This document shows, in pieces, positions 22,601 to 32,958 of a stretch of 64,000 nucleotides of DNA. Each line of letters begins with the position of its first letter. Position 1 is the stretch's first letter. The notes beneath the pieces were generated by a model. The model was not told where the DNA came from. It ran no database searches and saw only the letters and a program-made list of their open reading frames with translations. The position numbers and the translations under genes are program-made. This DNA comes from Microvelia longipes (taxonomy: Eukaryota > Arthropoda > Insecta > Hemiptera > Veliidae): the NCBI GenBank assembly GCA_018340805.1, contig JACMZG010001863.1, positions 60,262,300-60,326,299 on the forward strand, given 5' to 3'.

Positions 22601-22749
22601 GATTTTATCTCATTTAAATATTTGACACAATATAATTATGCGAGAGACACCTAGGAAATGTAACAAGCAAAATGCAATGCTACATCTGGGAACTGTTCCA
22701 TCATTCGACATTCGTCATTATTGATGGCTCGACATAATGTCATGTCCCA

Positions 22750-22790
22750 CTCTGTTTCGTTACGTCTAACTCATCAGGGCGCCGACAGAG
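22750..22790 (-). ncRNA. Hammerhead ribozyme in the inverted partial copy
   Basis: On the minus strand it reads CTCTGTC, GGCGCC, CTGATGA, GTTA-GACG-TAAC, GAAA, CAGAG. All invariant core positions are present; see 23023-23063 for the folding. Confidence 0.85.
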
Positions 22791-23022
22791 CCTGAACAGC
22801 CTGACAGTTCCCAGATGTAGCATTGCATTTTGCTTGTTACATTTCCTAGGTGTCTCTCGCACAATTATATTGTCAACTATTCATGTTTTGCAAAACTCGG
22901 TAGTATCAATGATACATGTTTTGCTTGCCATGCATGATGGCGTAAGAGAGCACCGCTTGTCTCTGGTAAGTACTTCACATTATATTCTTCGGAATTAATT
23001 TGAAGGTCAGAGTGAGTTCAGG

Positions 23023-23063
23023 CTCTGTCGGTGCCCTGATGAGTTAGACGTAACGAAACAGAG
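23023..23063 (+). ncRNA. Hammerhead ribozyme, unit 1
   Basis: A self-cleaving RNA motif of 41 nt. Helix III pairs CTCTGT with ACAGAG (6 bp). The cleavage triplet is GUC, cut after C 23029. Helix I is only GGTGCC (23030-23035). The core CTGATGA (23036-23042) is followed by helix II GTTA/TAAC with a GACG loop, and GAA plus the paired A of helix III. G10.1-C11.1, G12-A13-A14 and A15.1-U16.1 are all as required. Helix I is too short to close as a hairpin but is self-complementary with two G.U pairs, so cleavage would need pairing between two copies. No experimental evidence is available here. Confidence 0.88.
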
Positions 23064-23337
23064 TGGGACATGACATTATGTCGAGCCATCAATGATGACG
23101 AATGTCGAATGATGGAACAGTTCCCAGATGTAGCATTGCATTTAGCTTGTTACATTTCCTAGGTGTCTCTCGCACAATTATATTGTGTCAACTATTCATG
23201 TTTTGCAAAACTCGGTAGTATCAAATGATACATGTTTTGCTTGCCATGCATGATGGCGGTAAGAGAGCACCGCTCGTCTCTGGTAAGTACTTCACATTAT
23301 ATTCTTCGGAATTAATTGAAGTCAGAGTGAGTTCAGG

Positions 23338-23378
23338 CTCTGTCGGTGCCCTGATGAGTTAGACGTAACGAAACAGAG
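23338..23378 (+). ncRNA. Hammerhead ribozyme, unit 2
   Basis: Identical 41-nt core to unit 1, helix I GGTGCC. Its predicted cleavage site lies 315 nt downstream of that in unit 1. Confidence 0.88.
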
Positions 23379-23651
23379 TGGGACATGACATTATGTCGAG
23401 CCATCAATGATGACGAATGTCGAATGATGAACAGTTCCCAGATGTAGCATTGCATTTAGCTTGTTACATTTCCTAGGTGTCTCCGCACAATTATATTGTG
23501 TCAACTATTCATGTTTTGCAAAACTCGGTAGTATCAAATGATACATGTTTTGCTTGCCATGCATGATGGCGGTAAGAGAGCACCGCTCGTCTCTGGTAAG
23601 TACTTCACATTATATTCTTCGGAATTAATTGAAGGTCAGAGTGAGTTCAGG

Positions 23652-23692
23652 CTCTGTCGGCGCCCTGATGAGTTAGACGTAACGAAACAGAG
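23652..23692 (+). ncRNA. Hammerhead ribozyme, unit 3
   Basis: Same core, but helix I is GGCGCC, a perfect self-complementary hexamer, replacing the wobble version. Cleavage spacing from unit 2 is 314 nt. Confidence 0.88.
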
Positions 23693-23963
23693 TGGGACAT
23701 GACATTATGTCGAGCCATCAATGATGACGAATGTCGAATGATGGAACAGTTCCAGATGTACCATTGCATTTAGCTTGTTACATTTCCTAGGTGTCTCTCG
23801 CACAATTATATTGTGTCAACTATTCATTTTGCAAAACTCGGTAGTATCAAATGATACATGTTTTGCTTGCCATGCATGATGGCGTAAGAGAGCACCGCTC
23901 GTCTCTGGTAAGTACTTCACATTATATTCTTCGGAATTAATTGAAGGTCAGAGTGAGTTCAGG

Positions 23964-24003
23964 CTCTGTCGGCGCCTGATGAGTTAGACGTAACGAAACA
24001 GAG
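23964..24003 (+). ncRNA. Hammerhead ribozyme, unit 4 (one C fewer)
   Basis: Core as in the other units, but the CCC before TGATGA has lost one C, leaving GGCGC before CTGATGA. In view of many homopolymer differences in this assembly the loss may be a consensus error. Confidence 0.8.
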
Positions 24004-24185
24004 TGGGACATGACATTATGTCGAGCCATCAATGATGACGAATGTCGAATGATGGAACAGTTCCCAGATGTAGCATTGCATTTTGCTTGTTACATTTCCT
24101 AGGTGTCTCTCGCACAATTATATTGTGTCAACTATTCATGTTTTGCAAAACTCGGTAGTATTAAATGATATATCATTTAAATATT

Positions 24186-25438
24186 GTTATATTATTATAT
24201 TCATACGTGTTGTGTATTTTATTCTAATTTTTTGGAGTGTTTCTCCAAAAAACAATATTTTTATTGCTCCAAACAACTCATTTGAGCTGAAACGGATTTT
24301 GAGCAAATGAACTATTTTTATTGTACGAGTCCCCCATATAAATTTTTGCGGACTCCATATCTTCCGCCCTCTTGATCGAAAAGAAGATTGAAGGGAGAGG
24401 GTATTCGTCAAGTTGGACCCGGGCGGATTTCAAATAATTGAAATTCGCAAGTCTTTATCGCTTAGAAACCCCTCCACTAGCTCTCAACTAATAAAGTTAT
24501 ATCAGTGAATAATTGTATTAGTTAAGAGCTCGAATGATCTCTAACTGCTGATAACTGCTCTATAGGCGGACTGAGCCTAAAAGGCCCTAGGAGGCTTTGG
24601 CTTAAAAGAGCCCAAACCTAGGGCCCTAATGCCGAATAGAGAGGGGGGGTCATATAATGCTTTTAGAGGGGTCAACTTCTAACTAGAGTAATAATCATGA
24701 TTATAGCAAGCTTAATTTTTTTTTTTAATTTAAATTTCAAATTTAATAAAATTAAAATCAAATAGTATTATTTTATTTAAATAAATTAAAATAAACTTAG
24801 GTAAAACTTTTTATTAATTTAAATGAAATTATTAACTAAACTATTTTAGTTTTAATTTTAGGGCCCTTTAGTACTCATGTAGGGCCCTGATCAAGTATGT
24901 TAAAGACCTCTTGAGGCCCTAGTCTTCCGTTTGGGACCATTAAAGGTCCAAGTCTAAAAAATAAAGGTCCAAGAAAAAAGAAGAAGGACCTTAATTGAGG
25001 TAACAAATTGAAAATATTTTTAAGTAGATTAAAAACATTTGTCTCTAGGACCCCTTTGATTCTTGTGTTATAAATATATCAAATATGTTAATAATTTTTC
25101 AATTTTCTAGTTTTTCTTTAAGTTTATTTTTGGCTGAGGGGCCTAAGGAGGGCTGCCGCCCTCGCCCTCACAGGCCTGTCCGCCTCTATGTCCAGAGATA
25201 TTCATATTCAAAAGCAAGTAGGAGGTTGCAGATCAATAAATTACTTCTTCCAATTACCATAAATATAAGCTATCAAATTTTAAGGTTTTGAATTCTTTAA
25301 GCTATTATGGAGTGAAATGCAAAAGCTGTCATTTCTAGAAGTCAAATCTATGCCCTCATGTCAGATGTTTGGTCTAAAACGTGTCACCCATTAAAGTGCA
25401 CATTCATCATAATATTCACTCATCCATAATCTAGCAGG
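24186..25438. other. AT-rich, no recognised gene
   Basis: Repeated AGGGCCCT and AAGGTCC words (24580-24630, 24850-25000) resemble 42600-43040, possibly one old dispersed repeat. A GC-rich patch at 25138-25190 (GGCTGCCGCCCTCGCCCT) has no identified role. Confidence 0.4.
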
Positions 25439-25709
25439 TGCATAAACAGACGGCAACCTATCTTCCGACCATGGTGATCTACAAAGATTTAGAAATTCGG
25501 ATCTTTAAGCACAAAATTGGGCGTCAAAATTATTGCTATTACAACACTTGACATCCCCCCTACCCCTATTTCCCTATCATAGGGGTAGGGGGAATGGCAA
25601 GTGTTGTGATAGCAATAATTTAGACGCCCAATTTTGTGATTAAAGACCTGAATTTCTAAATCTGTGCAGATCACCAAAGTCGGAAGATAGGTTGCCGTCT
25701 GTTAATGCA
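25439..25709. mobile_element. 271-bp near-perfect fold-back element
   Basis: The ends TGCATAAACAGACGGCAACC and the complementary GGTTGCCGTCTGTTAATGCA bracket two arms of about 125 bp, which meet at a short centre in CCCCTATTTCCCTATCATAG. Arm identity is high with few indels, so a transcript would form a long hairpin. No coding. The duplication at the ends was not resolved. Confidence 0.85.
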
Positions 25710-26068
25710 GCTACTCCTAATATAGGGGATATGGACACAAAATGTATTTTATTATACAGAAATCAAAAGAATGACGAAGCGTATTTTAGATCAGCATAGA
25801 TTAACTATGCATCATCTCCATCAACCTGATCTATTATATCCTTATAAAACTTTATACGACTTTGTGGTCAGATATGTAATAAAAAATAGAATATAAAATC
25901 TATAAATATAATATAACCATAGAAACAGGTGATAATGCATATGTATTGTGGACAACATAATAGAGCTGGAGGGGGAATCACACAGCGGAGGGAGTGAAAA
26001 GCCAAGAAATGACGGCCCTATTGTAATATGGGGATATAAAGGACAATGGAACACAATGCACCTCCCCA

Positions 26069-26145
26069 GCAACAAAGCACTCCGGGGGGGCACCGCGTCT
26101 CGCAGGAGGGGCAACAAAGCGCTCCGGAGGGGGGCACCGCGTCTC
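26069..26145 (+). repeat. Two tandem ~42-bp GC-rich units
   Basis: GCAACAAAGC.CTCCGG followed by GGCACCGCGTCTC occurs twice, 42 bp apart. Frames are open on both strands across it (25842-26336) because of composition. I do not regard it as a gene. Confidence 0.6.
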
Positions 26146-26828
26146 ATTATACACCACTTATCCATTCACTCCCTTTTAAAAACCAGGCCAGGCACCGTTT
26201 TAATTATCATATCTCCCTCCTCTTTAGAGAACAGAGTGGAAATCTCGTGGAAAGCTGGAAAATCATCCGGAGCAAACCCTTTCACCGGACTCCGACAATA
26301 AATTATTTTTACCAAAAAACAACAACAATCGACTAGAATAATCAAACTAAAAAACATTCTAAACAATAATAATACTGATACACAACACCCAATATTATCT
26401 ACCCTTTCCACGGCTTCCCCTCCTAAGAGGGGGCTTGTATTGTCTTCAACAAAAGACTCTGCTTTCCATTCTTCTATTTAATTCACTAAAACAAAAAATG
26501 CTTTGAAAAGAAGAATCCGCAGAAGAGATAAAGCATTGAAACAAAAAGTTTTTGTATAAAAATCATAACAGATAAATAATAAGTTACAACCTCTTTTATA
26601 CCCGAATAAAACCAGTTTGATGACAAAACTTACTAAGCACTAAAATGCAAATTCATGCTGCTGGTTTTCGATTCCAGATGATTCTAGAGAAAGTCTATCT
26701 TCCTTTATGAAGTTTCGTCATCATCAAGCTGCTGTCACATAGTAGCTACTCTATTGATGATTCTTTGTTTTAGTAAATTTTCGAGTGGGGAGAGGTGGAG
26801 TTTTCGGAGGGGGGACTCACTGATCAAT

Positions 26829-26829
<1 letters not shown>

Positions 26830-26901
<72 letters not shown>
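26830..26901. repeat. (TA)n microsatellite
   Basis: About 36 TA dinucleotides with a few breaks. It follows GGGGGGACTCACTGATCA, and a related GTGACTCACTTATCA sits beside the (TA)n array at 58505-58580. Confidence 0.9.
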
Positions 26902-26903
<2 letters not shown>

Positions 26904-27066
26904 GTGCAAATTTTTGCTTCGGGAAATCACAAGAATAATATTCATGCAGCAATCTAGTCATTAAGAAATGTCTACGCATTACGAATTAAGTATGCAACAC
27001 ACCTACAATAATGTATTAACACATTAATGTATTACACGCATTCTTAAATAAATTTATTAATACGAA

Positions 27067-27081
27067 TATATATATATATAA

Positions 27082-27134
<53 letters not shown>
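27067..27134. repeat. (TA)n microsatellite
   Basis: TA dinucleotide array with one AATACT break. Confidence 0.9.
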
Positions 27135-27136
<2 letters not shown>

Positions 27137-27346
27137 GGTTCAGATGTTAATTTTAACATGCTTTATAATTTTGAATCAAATAAAATCGGTCAGGAAAAAA
27201 TAATACCTTTCAAAATGATCAAAAGTCGAAAAGCCGTAATAAATAACGGGAGTACCTAAATTACGGTTGGTTAGTTAGCAAAACCTGTCGAGTAGGGTGT
27301 CGTTTTTTATGTTTTTTGGGCTGCTGAATAAAATAAAACCGGTTCA

Positions 27347-27400
27347 GAGTCGATATGACCACTTAAAGTATTTGAGTACTTTAAGTAGTCATATCGACTC
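27347..27400. repeat. 54-bp inverted repeat (24-bp arms, 6-nt loop)
   Basis: GAGTCGATATGACCACTTAA plus 4 bases is inverted after TTTGAG, with one mismatch. It sits at the start of the SINE-like sequence at 27398-27552. It is not followed by a T-tract and there is no gene, so it is not a terminator. Confidence 0.8.
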
Positions 27401-27552
27401 TTGGATTTGAGTCTCGCTTGGCTTTGAGGCCAGGTTTGAATCTTGGTATTTATTTACACAAGTGTACCGAATCTTTGCTCGTCATATTTACATGATATAA
27501 GTTAAGGACTACAAAATAATTCAGGCGCAGAGATCCTCAAGCCGGGCGAATT
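27398..27552 (+). mobile_element. tRNA-derived SINE fragment (family 3)
   Basis: A box B-like CCAGGTTTGAATCTTGG is followed by sequence ending AAGCCGGGCGAATTTTCTTG, the ending also found at 33238-33372 and, inverted, at 53375-53490. The short tail motif alone recurs at 32585, 45077, 45613 and 54218. Box A is not clear. Confidence 0.55.
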
Positions 27553-27761
27553 TTCTTGCTTAAGCAACAATTCTTGCTTAAGCTTCCGGTTTGTGCTTTA
27601 TAATGTGAGTAGTAGCGTCGCAACTTGTTATTTAATTTTTCAACAAAAAAAAAGTGCGCAATAAATTAGTATAACTAGAGCTCTAAATGAGCGCAAATAT
27701 GCTGTTAAGTGCCGATTTTGGAACGATGACTATAAACAATGACGATGACAATGACGATGAC

Positions 27762-28007
27762 TAAATAATTAAATGAAAAGTCTCTCCGCAAAATAAAAAA
27801 CTTTATTGGCAAAGCGCTTTCAACCTAGCTAGAGGTCATCTATATATCTAAGAAGACGAATCTAATATCTAAAGCTAAATCATAGACTCACTCGTCTTCC
27901 TTTTATTTCTTCAACGGTTATGCACTGATGATGGCCTCTAGCTAGGTTGAAAGCGCTTTGCCAATAAAGTTTTTATTTTGTGGAGAGACTTTTCATTTAA
28001 TTATTTA
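27762..28007. mobile_element. 246-bp fold-back element with hammerhead-like arm (family H)
   Basis: TAAATAATTAAATGAAAAGT with CTCTCC is inverted at both ends. The arms include AAAGCGCTTTCAACCTAGC. The right arm contains a full hammerhead-like core (27922-27963); the left arm has lost the CTGATGA box. The following GAACTCCATTCACGCTCATTCTCAA-type sequence also follows the element at 41311-41437. Confidence 0.75.
27922..27963 (+). ncRNA. Candidate minimal hammerhead ribozyme, family H
   Basis: GCA-CTGATGA-U-GGCCT-CTAGCT-AGGTT-GAAA-GCGCT-T-TGC. Helix II has three Watson-Crick and two G.U pairs. AGCGCU is self-complementary (helix III). Helix I pairs GCA with TGC. Cleavage would be after UU. The extra U before helix II is shared with other families in the window. 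Confidence 0.5.
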
Positions 28008-28854
28008 TGATGAACTCCATTCACGCTCATTCTCAAGATGTGATGACTATATAGTGTCTTATAATCTGTGAGACAAATATGACATTTTTTCTGAAAAATA
28101 AAAAGTTGTGAAGCTACTGTTCAGGTTCTAAGGATATGCCCTATAAACATTGCACACATTGAAAAAAAGACTTCACAGAGATTTAAAATTTAATTGTTTT
28201 TCCAGATCTGGTTTTGAGTGTGGCTATTCTACCCCTGAGTACTAGGAAAGTCTCACCCCCTCTCCCAGAAGGGTGGCTTTTACGCTTTTAAGTACCGTAA
28301 AAAAATTAAGGTATATTTATATATTCGACATAATAAAATATTAAGTTTGTACTAGCGTATACTAGCGTATTTGTTTTTAAAAATATTTTTAATGTATAAC
28401 GAGCAAATTTATAACAATCATGAAAAATAACTTGAAACTTTTACTAATATTCATAATGTCTTGAATATTACATATATTGAATAATATATATTCATAGTGT
28501 ATGTTTTTTTTTGTATGTTATGTAAATTATTTTTAGTATTAACCCTTTTATGTACTATATAGACCCAGGTACAATCACTATTTTTTTATCTCTTTTTCTC
28601 TGTAATTTTGTACATTCAAAAATATTATTTGTACTTCTTGTTAAAAAAAATAATAAACATTTATTTATTTATTCATAAACTTCGTTTTAAACGCAAGTAC
28701 AAACGAATTACTTTACTAGCGTATAAAGCTATGTCGAAAAATTCAACTATTTTTAAAATAAAATTTTAAATTTTAAAACCAATTGATAATTTCAAGGATC
28801 AAAACTGCCATATTTCAATTAGAAAATTTGCGAGAATGACTTTAAAAAATCGGG
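28008..28854. other. No gene; possible retroelement tail
   Basis: A TTAAAAAAAATAATAAACAT stretch followed by TTTATTTATTT near 28640-28672 looks like a poly(A)-bearing retroelement end. Otherwise AT-rich without recognised features. Confidence 0.35.
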
Positions 28855-29040
28855 TAAGGAACTTTTTTCCATAACATCAGATTCGCTATGCTCATCCCTT
28901 CTGCTACGGATTCGCTTCGTTCGTCCTCAGAATATGCAACTCATTAAATTTATACTGTAACACGGCCTTTGGACTCGTTCCACTCGTCTTCAGAAAGTAA
29001 ATACATCCGTTTCATTCTCAGCGGTCACCCATCGAGAAAC
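28855..29040 (+). repeat. Near-complete copy of the TCGCTTCGCTCG repeat
   Basis: AAATCGGGTAAGGAACTTTT, then GGATTCGCTTCGTTCGTCC, a second CTCGTTCCACTCGTC motif and the tail CATTCTCAGCGGTCACC. The copy at 45200-45365 shows the same order and tail. Confidence 0.7.
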
Positions 29041-30598
29041 GAGCCACGCTTGATACTGCTTAACTGTATGATCTAACAAACATCAAGGAAATGCTTGACA
29101 TACTACTCCAGTTAATACTATAATGGCCAGTTTTACCATAGCCATACCACTCAACTCATAAATGAGAACGCTATAATTTAGCGAGCACGGAATATCGATA
29201 TGGTATGACGATACATGGAAGACTTATACCCCTATCATGGATTAAATTCAACATACATATGATATGAAATAACGAAACATTTTCTTACATATTTGTCAAT
29301 TCATGCATACTTCCCCTAAAATAAATGGCTGGGAGCAAATGTCACTCACCAAGATAGTCTTTCACGAAGAGCAAACCTTGTTCTAACTTAAAATGTCGGC
29401 ACACAAAGATTAATGAGATCCGTAGCCACCAGGATTTCTTTGTCCCGTTAAAACTGTTTTTAAAAACAATTTAAACTTTCAAAAGGAATTTATGGAAAAC
29501 TGGGGACGACAATTGCTTGTTATGAAAGAGAGGTCAAGAAGGAGAAGTTTTAGCCAAGTTGGAAGAATAGATGTGCCGAGCTTATTGTGTCCCGGTGGAC
29601 ATTGTCCCCAACAGACCGGGACACGGACTCTCTATCAATACCTGCATATTAATCAGTCCCCCAAACAAGACAACTTGAGTCTTAACAATAAAGCCCCAGG
29701 GAAAGAGCGACAAAGGAGAAGTCTGGACAAAGGGAACAGCATAAAGGAATTCTGGGGATCTGATTTATATCTGTGAGGCAAAGTGGACATTCACAAACTC
29801 CTTTCTCAATACAATACCCCTTCCTGCTTATCCTCAAATACCCCATTTACATACAATAAGTCAGCGTAAACAATTGCTGAAGTACGATGATAGTTTTATT
29901 CTTAATTATTAATTAAGAAAAATATTTCTAATTTTCCATTATTCAGACATAAATATCAGACTAGAAGTCAAGGCGATGAGAATAGTTGCGCCTAGCTGCA
30001 GAACATCAGCTGCGTGTAATCACAGTGCTTTCACAGCTCCTAGACTGTACAATAACTCGCCCATACATATTCTTTCTACTATCTTTCTGTTTTCTAGGTC
30101 CTTACAAGACCTTTAAAAAATAAGTTAAAAAAATTCTTAGGTACCTAATTAGGCAATACAATTATTTTTTCTCTTTTGTTTGTTTAACTTTGTTGACTTA
30201 AATTTATAAATGTATACTTTTTTTATGCTTTTTACTTTATTTAATTAGATATAGGAGTAGATATAAGCATTAGATATAAGGAGTAGACTCGTGTCGCGCA
30301 CAAGCCTTGAGCTTATGCGACAACAAATGGTCAATATATATATTTTATTTATTTGTAATTTAACCTTTGTAAACAGGTATTTTTATGTAAATAAATGATT
30401 TATTTATTATTTATTGAATTTGTTTAAAAAATCGATAAAACGTACTTTGTAAAAATAATGCCTTTCGGTAGCAAATAATTTACAATCAGCGATTAATTAT
30501 GTCATTTTTAATTTAATATTGTATTGATAACATTATTGCCCTGGAGTGAGTACAAAATCCGTTTAAGAGGTCCCCAACAACGTAAAAAACGTTTATAT
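29041..30598. other. No confident gene; 10-bp hairpin at 29587-29624
   Basis: GTGTCCCGGT (29587-29596) pairs perfectly with ACCGGGACAC (29615-29624) inside a purine-rich stretch with a 94-codon open frame (29492-29776). The frame is Arg/Lys/Gln-rich, resembles nothing I recognise and is probably compositional. The remainder is AT-rich. Confidence 0.4.
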
Positions 30599-30601
30599 AA
30601 A

Positions 30602-30669
<68 letters not shown>

Positions 30670-30691
30670 CTATATATATATTTATATATAT
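30599..30691. repeat. (TA)n microsatellite
   Basis: TA dinucleotide array with few interruptions. It produces long Tyr-Ile frames that are not genes. Confidence 0.9.
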
Positions 30692-31179
30692 AAACATGGA
30701 AAAGACTCCATTTTTGTTAAGACACTCGATGGTCCTTCTAGCATTAATTACGACGCCTTCTCTTTGACGACTGTATGTTAAGAGGGGAAGTTTTGAACTC
30801 TCTGAGGGACTGCACCTCGCAGTGTCAGGGGAGATATAACATATCGAATGTTTTCAGTGAACTAATAAGGTCAGAGTGATGAAATGTCACATGTGTAACA
30901 CACCACATGCATAATGTCACATCCTCAGAGAATTACTCCCAATAGTGCTTTCACGAATCTATAAAATTATTTAAAAATTGATTTTTCGTAAAACGGCGCC
31001 TTCGAAGATAGTGGCCGCGTGACCTTCTGTTATAATCGATATTAATTTAAATTCAAAAACGCAAAACATTTCAGAAAATTCAACTATTCAAAAGTCAACT
31101 AATTTCTATTCACTAATTTATTTCAAGCCAATTTTTATATTGTAAGTAAAATTTCAACATTTACCTAACCACGCCAAGG

Positions 31180-31294
31180 AGTATCACCACTGGGTGATTC
31201 CTCTATCAAGCCCAAGTCACTTTTACCAACATTAGCACTATATGTCAAATACATTTATTGTAGACAATAATCAATAAAGTTAAAAAAAAAAAAA
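31180..31294 (+). mobile_element. Retroelement 3' tail with A13
   Basis: GGGTGATTCCTC, ATCAAGCC and CAAATACATTTATTGTAGAC match 13428-13525 and end in an A13 run at 31282-31294. 5' extent unknown. Confidence 0.65.
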
Positions 31295-31404
31295 GCTTTA
31301 AGCGAATTCCCAAAAGAAGTATGGGCTTATTATGTTAGGGTTATGAAGGCAGGGAGGTGGATTTTGTGAAAGAGTGGACCTAATATACATATATTCTGAT
31401 CAAG

Positions 31405-31405
31405 T

Positions 31406-31482
<77 letters not shown>
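31405..31482. repeat. (TA)n microsatellite
   Basis: TA array with three breaks. Confidence 0.9.
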
Positions 31483-31488
<6 letters not shown>

Positions 31489-31841
31489 GTACTACTGTGT
31501 ATGGCTAACAAATAATTACGTCCGGGTTTTATCCATTGACATACATAGCATAATAATCTAAAGTAATCACATTTTATGACTTAAACATTTGAAAATTTGC
31601 TTACATCATAGACGAATTCCACTTATTTAAACTAGTTAAATTACTAACTGATTCATGTGGCCGCGAAGCGGCTCCTGGCGCTGAGACCGCGGAGCGGCCA
31701 AGAGGCCTAAGGGTTCTGTTTATTTGATGTTAGAGCAGATAACATCAGTTTTCCAAAATAAATCTGGTTGAATAAGACGCGAACACGTCAAGAGAAACTG
31801 TAGTTTTCTACTCTAGTTGTTTAGGAGTGTATCGCCCTACC

Positions 31842-32093
31842 CTTATAATAATAATAATAAAGCCCTTTTAGAGTTTTGCGGCTCATCAGGGATAAACCCC
31901 CTGCGGGAACCACCTCGGGTGGTAGTAGCAACCGTTACGTGTAAAGTGAATTCTAAAGTTGGCGATAATTTATGTAAACAATAATTTTATATAAACTAAG
32001 AGCGTAACCTAGGATGCGAACCACAGACCTCTGTGGTGTAAAGGTCAGTGTATGGACTAACGCTTTAACGACCTCGGCCACGGAGGCGGTTAC
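31842..32093 (-). mobile_element. tRNA-derived SINE (family 2)
   Basis: On the minus strand a tRNA-like head CCGTGGCCGAGGTCGTTAAA (box A region of the Leu/Ser type) and box B-like TGTGGTTCGCATCC lead to a body CGAGGTGGTTCCCGCAGGG..CTGATGAGCC and a (TTA)n tail. CGCCCTACC is directly repeated on both sides (31833-31841 and 32094-32102), consistent with a 9-bp target duplication. Homologous to 42373-42599. Confidence 0.8.
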
Positions 32094-32558
32094 CGCCCTA
32101 CCATATAGAGGAGTATTTAACTGGTTTATTCTATTACAACACTTCCACGGTGTGTCCCTTTTATGTAACTTCTTTATTTGGTTGCCGATAATATTTTTTT
32201 TTAATAATAAAAAGATAATTAATGGGTTATCCGGAAGGATTTCTTCCTTGGGAAGTGATTTAAAATGCTAACCTAAAGCACCTAACTAAAATGATAATAA
32301 ACACGAGCTCAAATTTGTCATGAGAATACTTCTCTCAATCCTTTTACCTGTTTTATGTAAATACTATTACAGTAACAAAAGAAACGGCCCCCCCCCCCGA
32401 CCCACCTGTGGTGTTAGGGAACCATCAAATGAATGTGCTTCAGATGGCCCTAAACCTGAGTGCTCCTTAATGCGAGCTAATTTATATCACTAGTAATGTT
32501 CTATACTAAGACTTGTCACACAATTCAGAAGCAACAAATCTAAAACGATTTCTACCAT

Positions 32559-32625
32559 CAATAGGAAGATATTTCTGGGGCGGAATTCAGCAAGCCGAGC
32601 GAATTTTCTTTGAAATCGGTTCTTC
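32559..32625 (+). repeat. Family 3 SINE tail fragment
   Basis: GCAAGCCGAGCGAATTTTCT followed by TTGAAATCGG, the end sequence of family 3 SINEs, without head. Confidence 0.5.
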
Positions 32626-32669
32626 TTTAATCCATTATTCTGAAATAAGTACAGATTTTTTTCGAATGT

Positions 32670-32865
32670 CCCAGTGGTGTACAAGTTAGTACGTGCGCCT
32701 GCCACCAAGATAGTCCAATTCCGGACGGGGCCTCTATATAAGGGATGGAAATTCTTTCACGTGCCGTCTTTCAAAAGGGACGTTAAGACAGTGGTTCTGT
32801 GCCTGTGCGATGTCAGGTACTCGTAATAGATCCCTAACCCTAAATAGACCATGGTTTAGGAAATA
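32670..32865 (+). mobile_element. Old copy of SINE family 1
   Basis: A box A-like CAGTGGTGTACAAGTTAGTA and degenerate box B (TCCAATTCCGG) precede CAAAAGGGACGTTAAG and GATGTCAGGTACTCG, which match 39414-39965. More diverged than the other two copies and truncated at the 3' side. Confidence 0.7.
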
Positions 32866-32958
32866 TTTAGTACCTATATATACCTAGTATAGTACCTATA
32901 TACCTACAGAGTAATAAAATAAGTCACTCCACTGGTGTCAACAATTTATTTAAAATAA

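Larger units (their letters stand above)
22623..24172 (+). mobile_element. Element G: tandem 314-bp hammerhead array with inverted 5' partial copy
   Basis: Four head-to-tail units are spaced 312-314 bp (CCAGATGTAGC at 22811, 23124, 23438, 23752, then a partial at 24064). The first ~170 bp (22624-22797) are an inverted partial copy, so the element starts TTGACACAATATAATT and its array ends with the complement at 24129, followed by GCAAAACTCGGTAGTA. A 13-bp direct repeat TCATTTAAATATT flanks it (22610-22622 and 24173-24185). A solo copy (42201-42334) has its own 13-bp duplication. Each unit carries a hammerhead core. No protein is encoded. Tandem plus inverted copies, ~13-bp duplications and ribozymes match descriptions of Penelope-like elements and animal retrozymes; that link is inferred. 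Confidence 0.85.

Noticed and set aside
22623..24172. Element G as a Helitron with internal tandem repeats
   Set aside because: No 5'-TC/CTRR-3' ends with subterminal hairpin, and 13-bp flanking duplications argue against a Helitron, which leaves none.
22623..24172. CRISPR array
   Set aside because: Units are 314 bp and continuous, without short repeats and unique spacers; the genome is eukaryotic.
29492..29776. 94-codon plus-strand frame as a gene
   Set aside because: No recognised motif, start context or exon partners; purine-rich composition explains the open frame.
30524..30781. Open frames rich in Tyr-Ile across (TA)n arrays (also 26754-26957, 42022-42246, 58275-58611)
   Set aside because: Alternating TA reads as Tyr-Ile in any register; these are microsatellite artefacts.
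31842..31960. CTGATGAGCC in SINE family 2 as a hammerhead core
   Set aside because: No GAAA box with a paired helix II follows and no cleavage triplet pairs; the string belongs to a simple hairpin.
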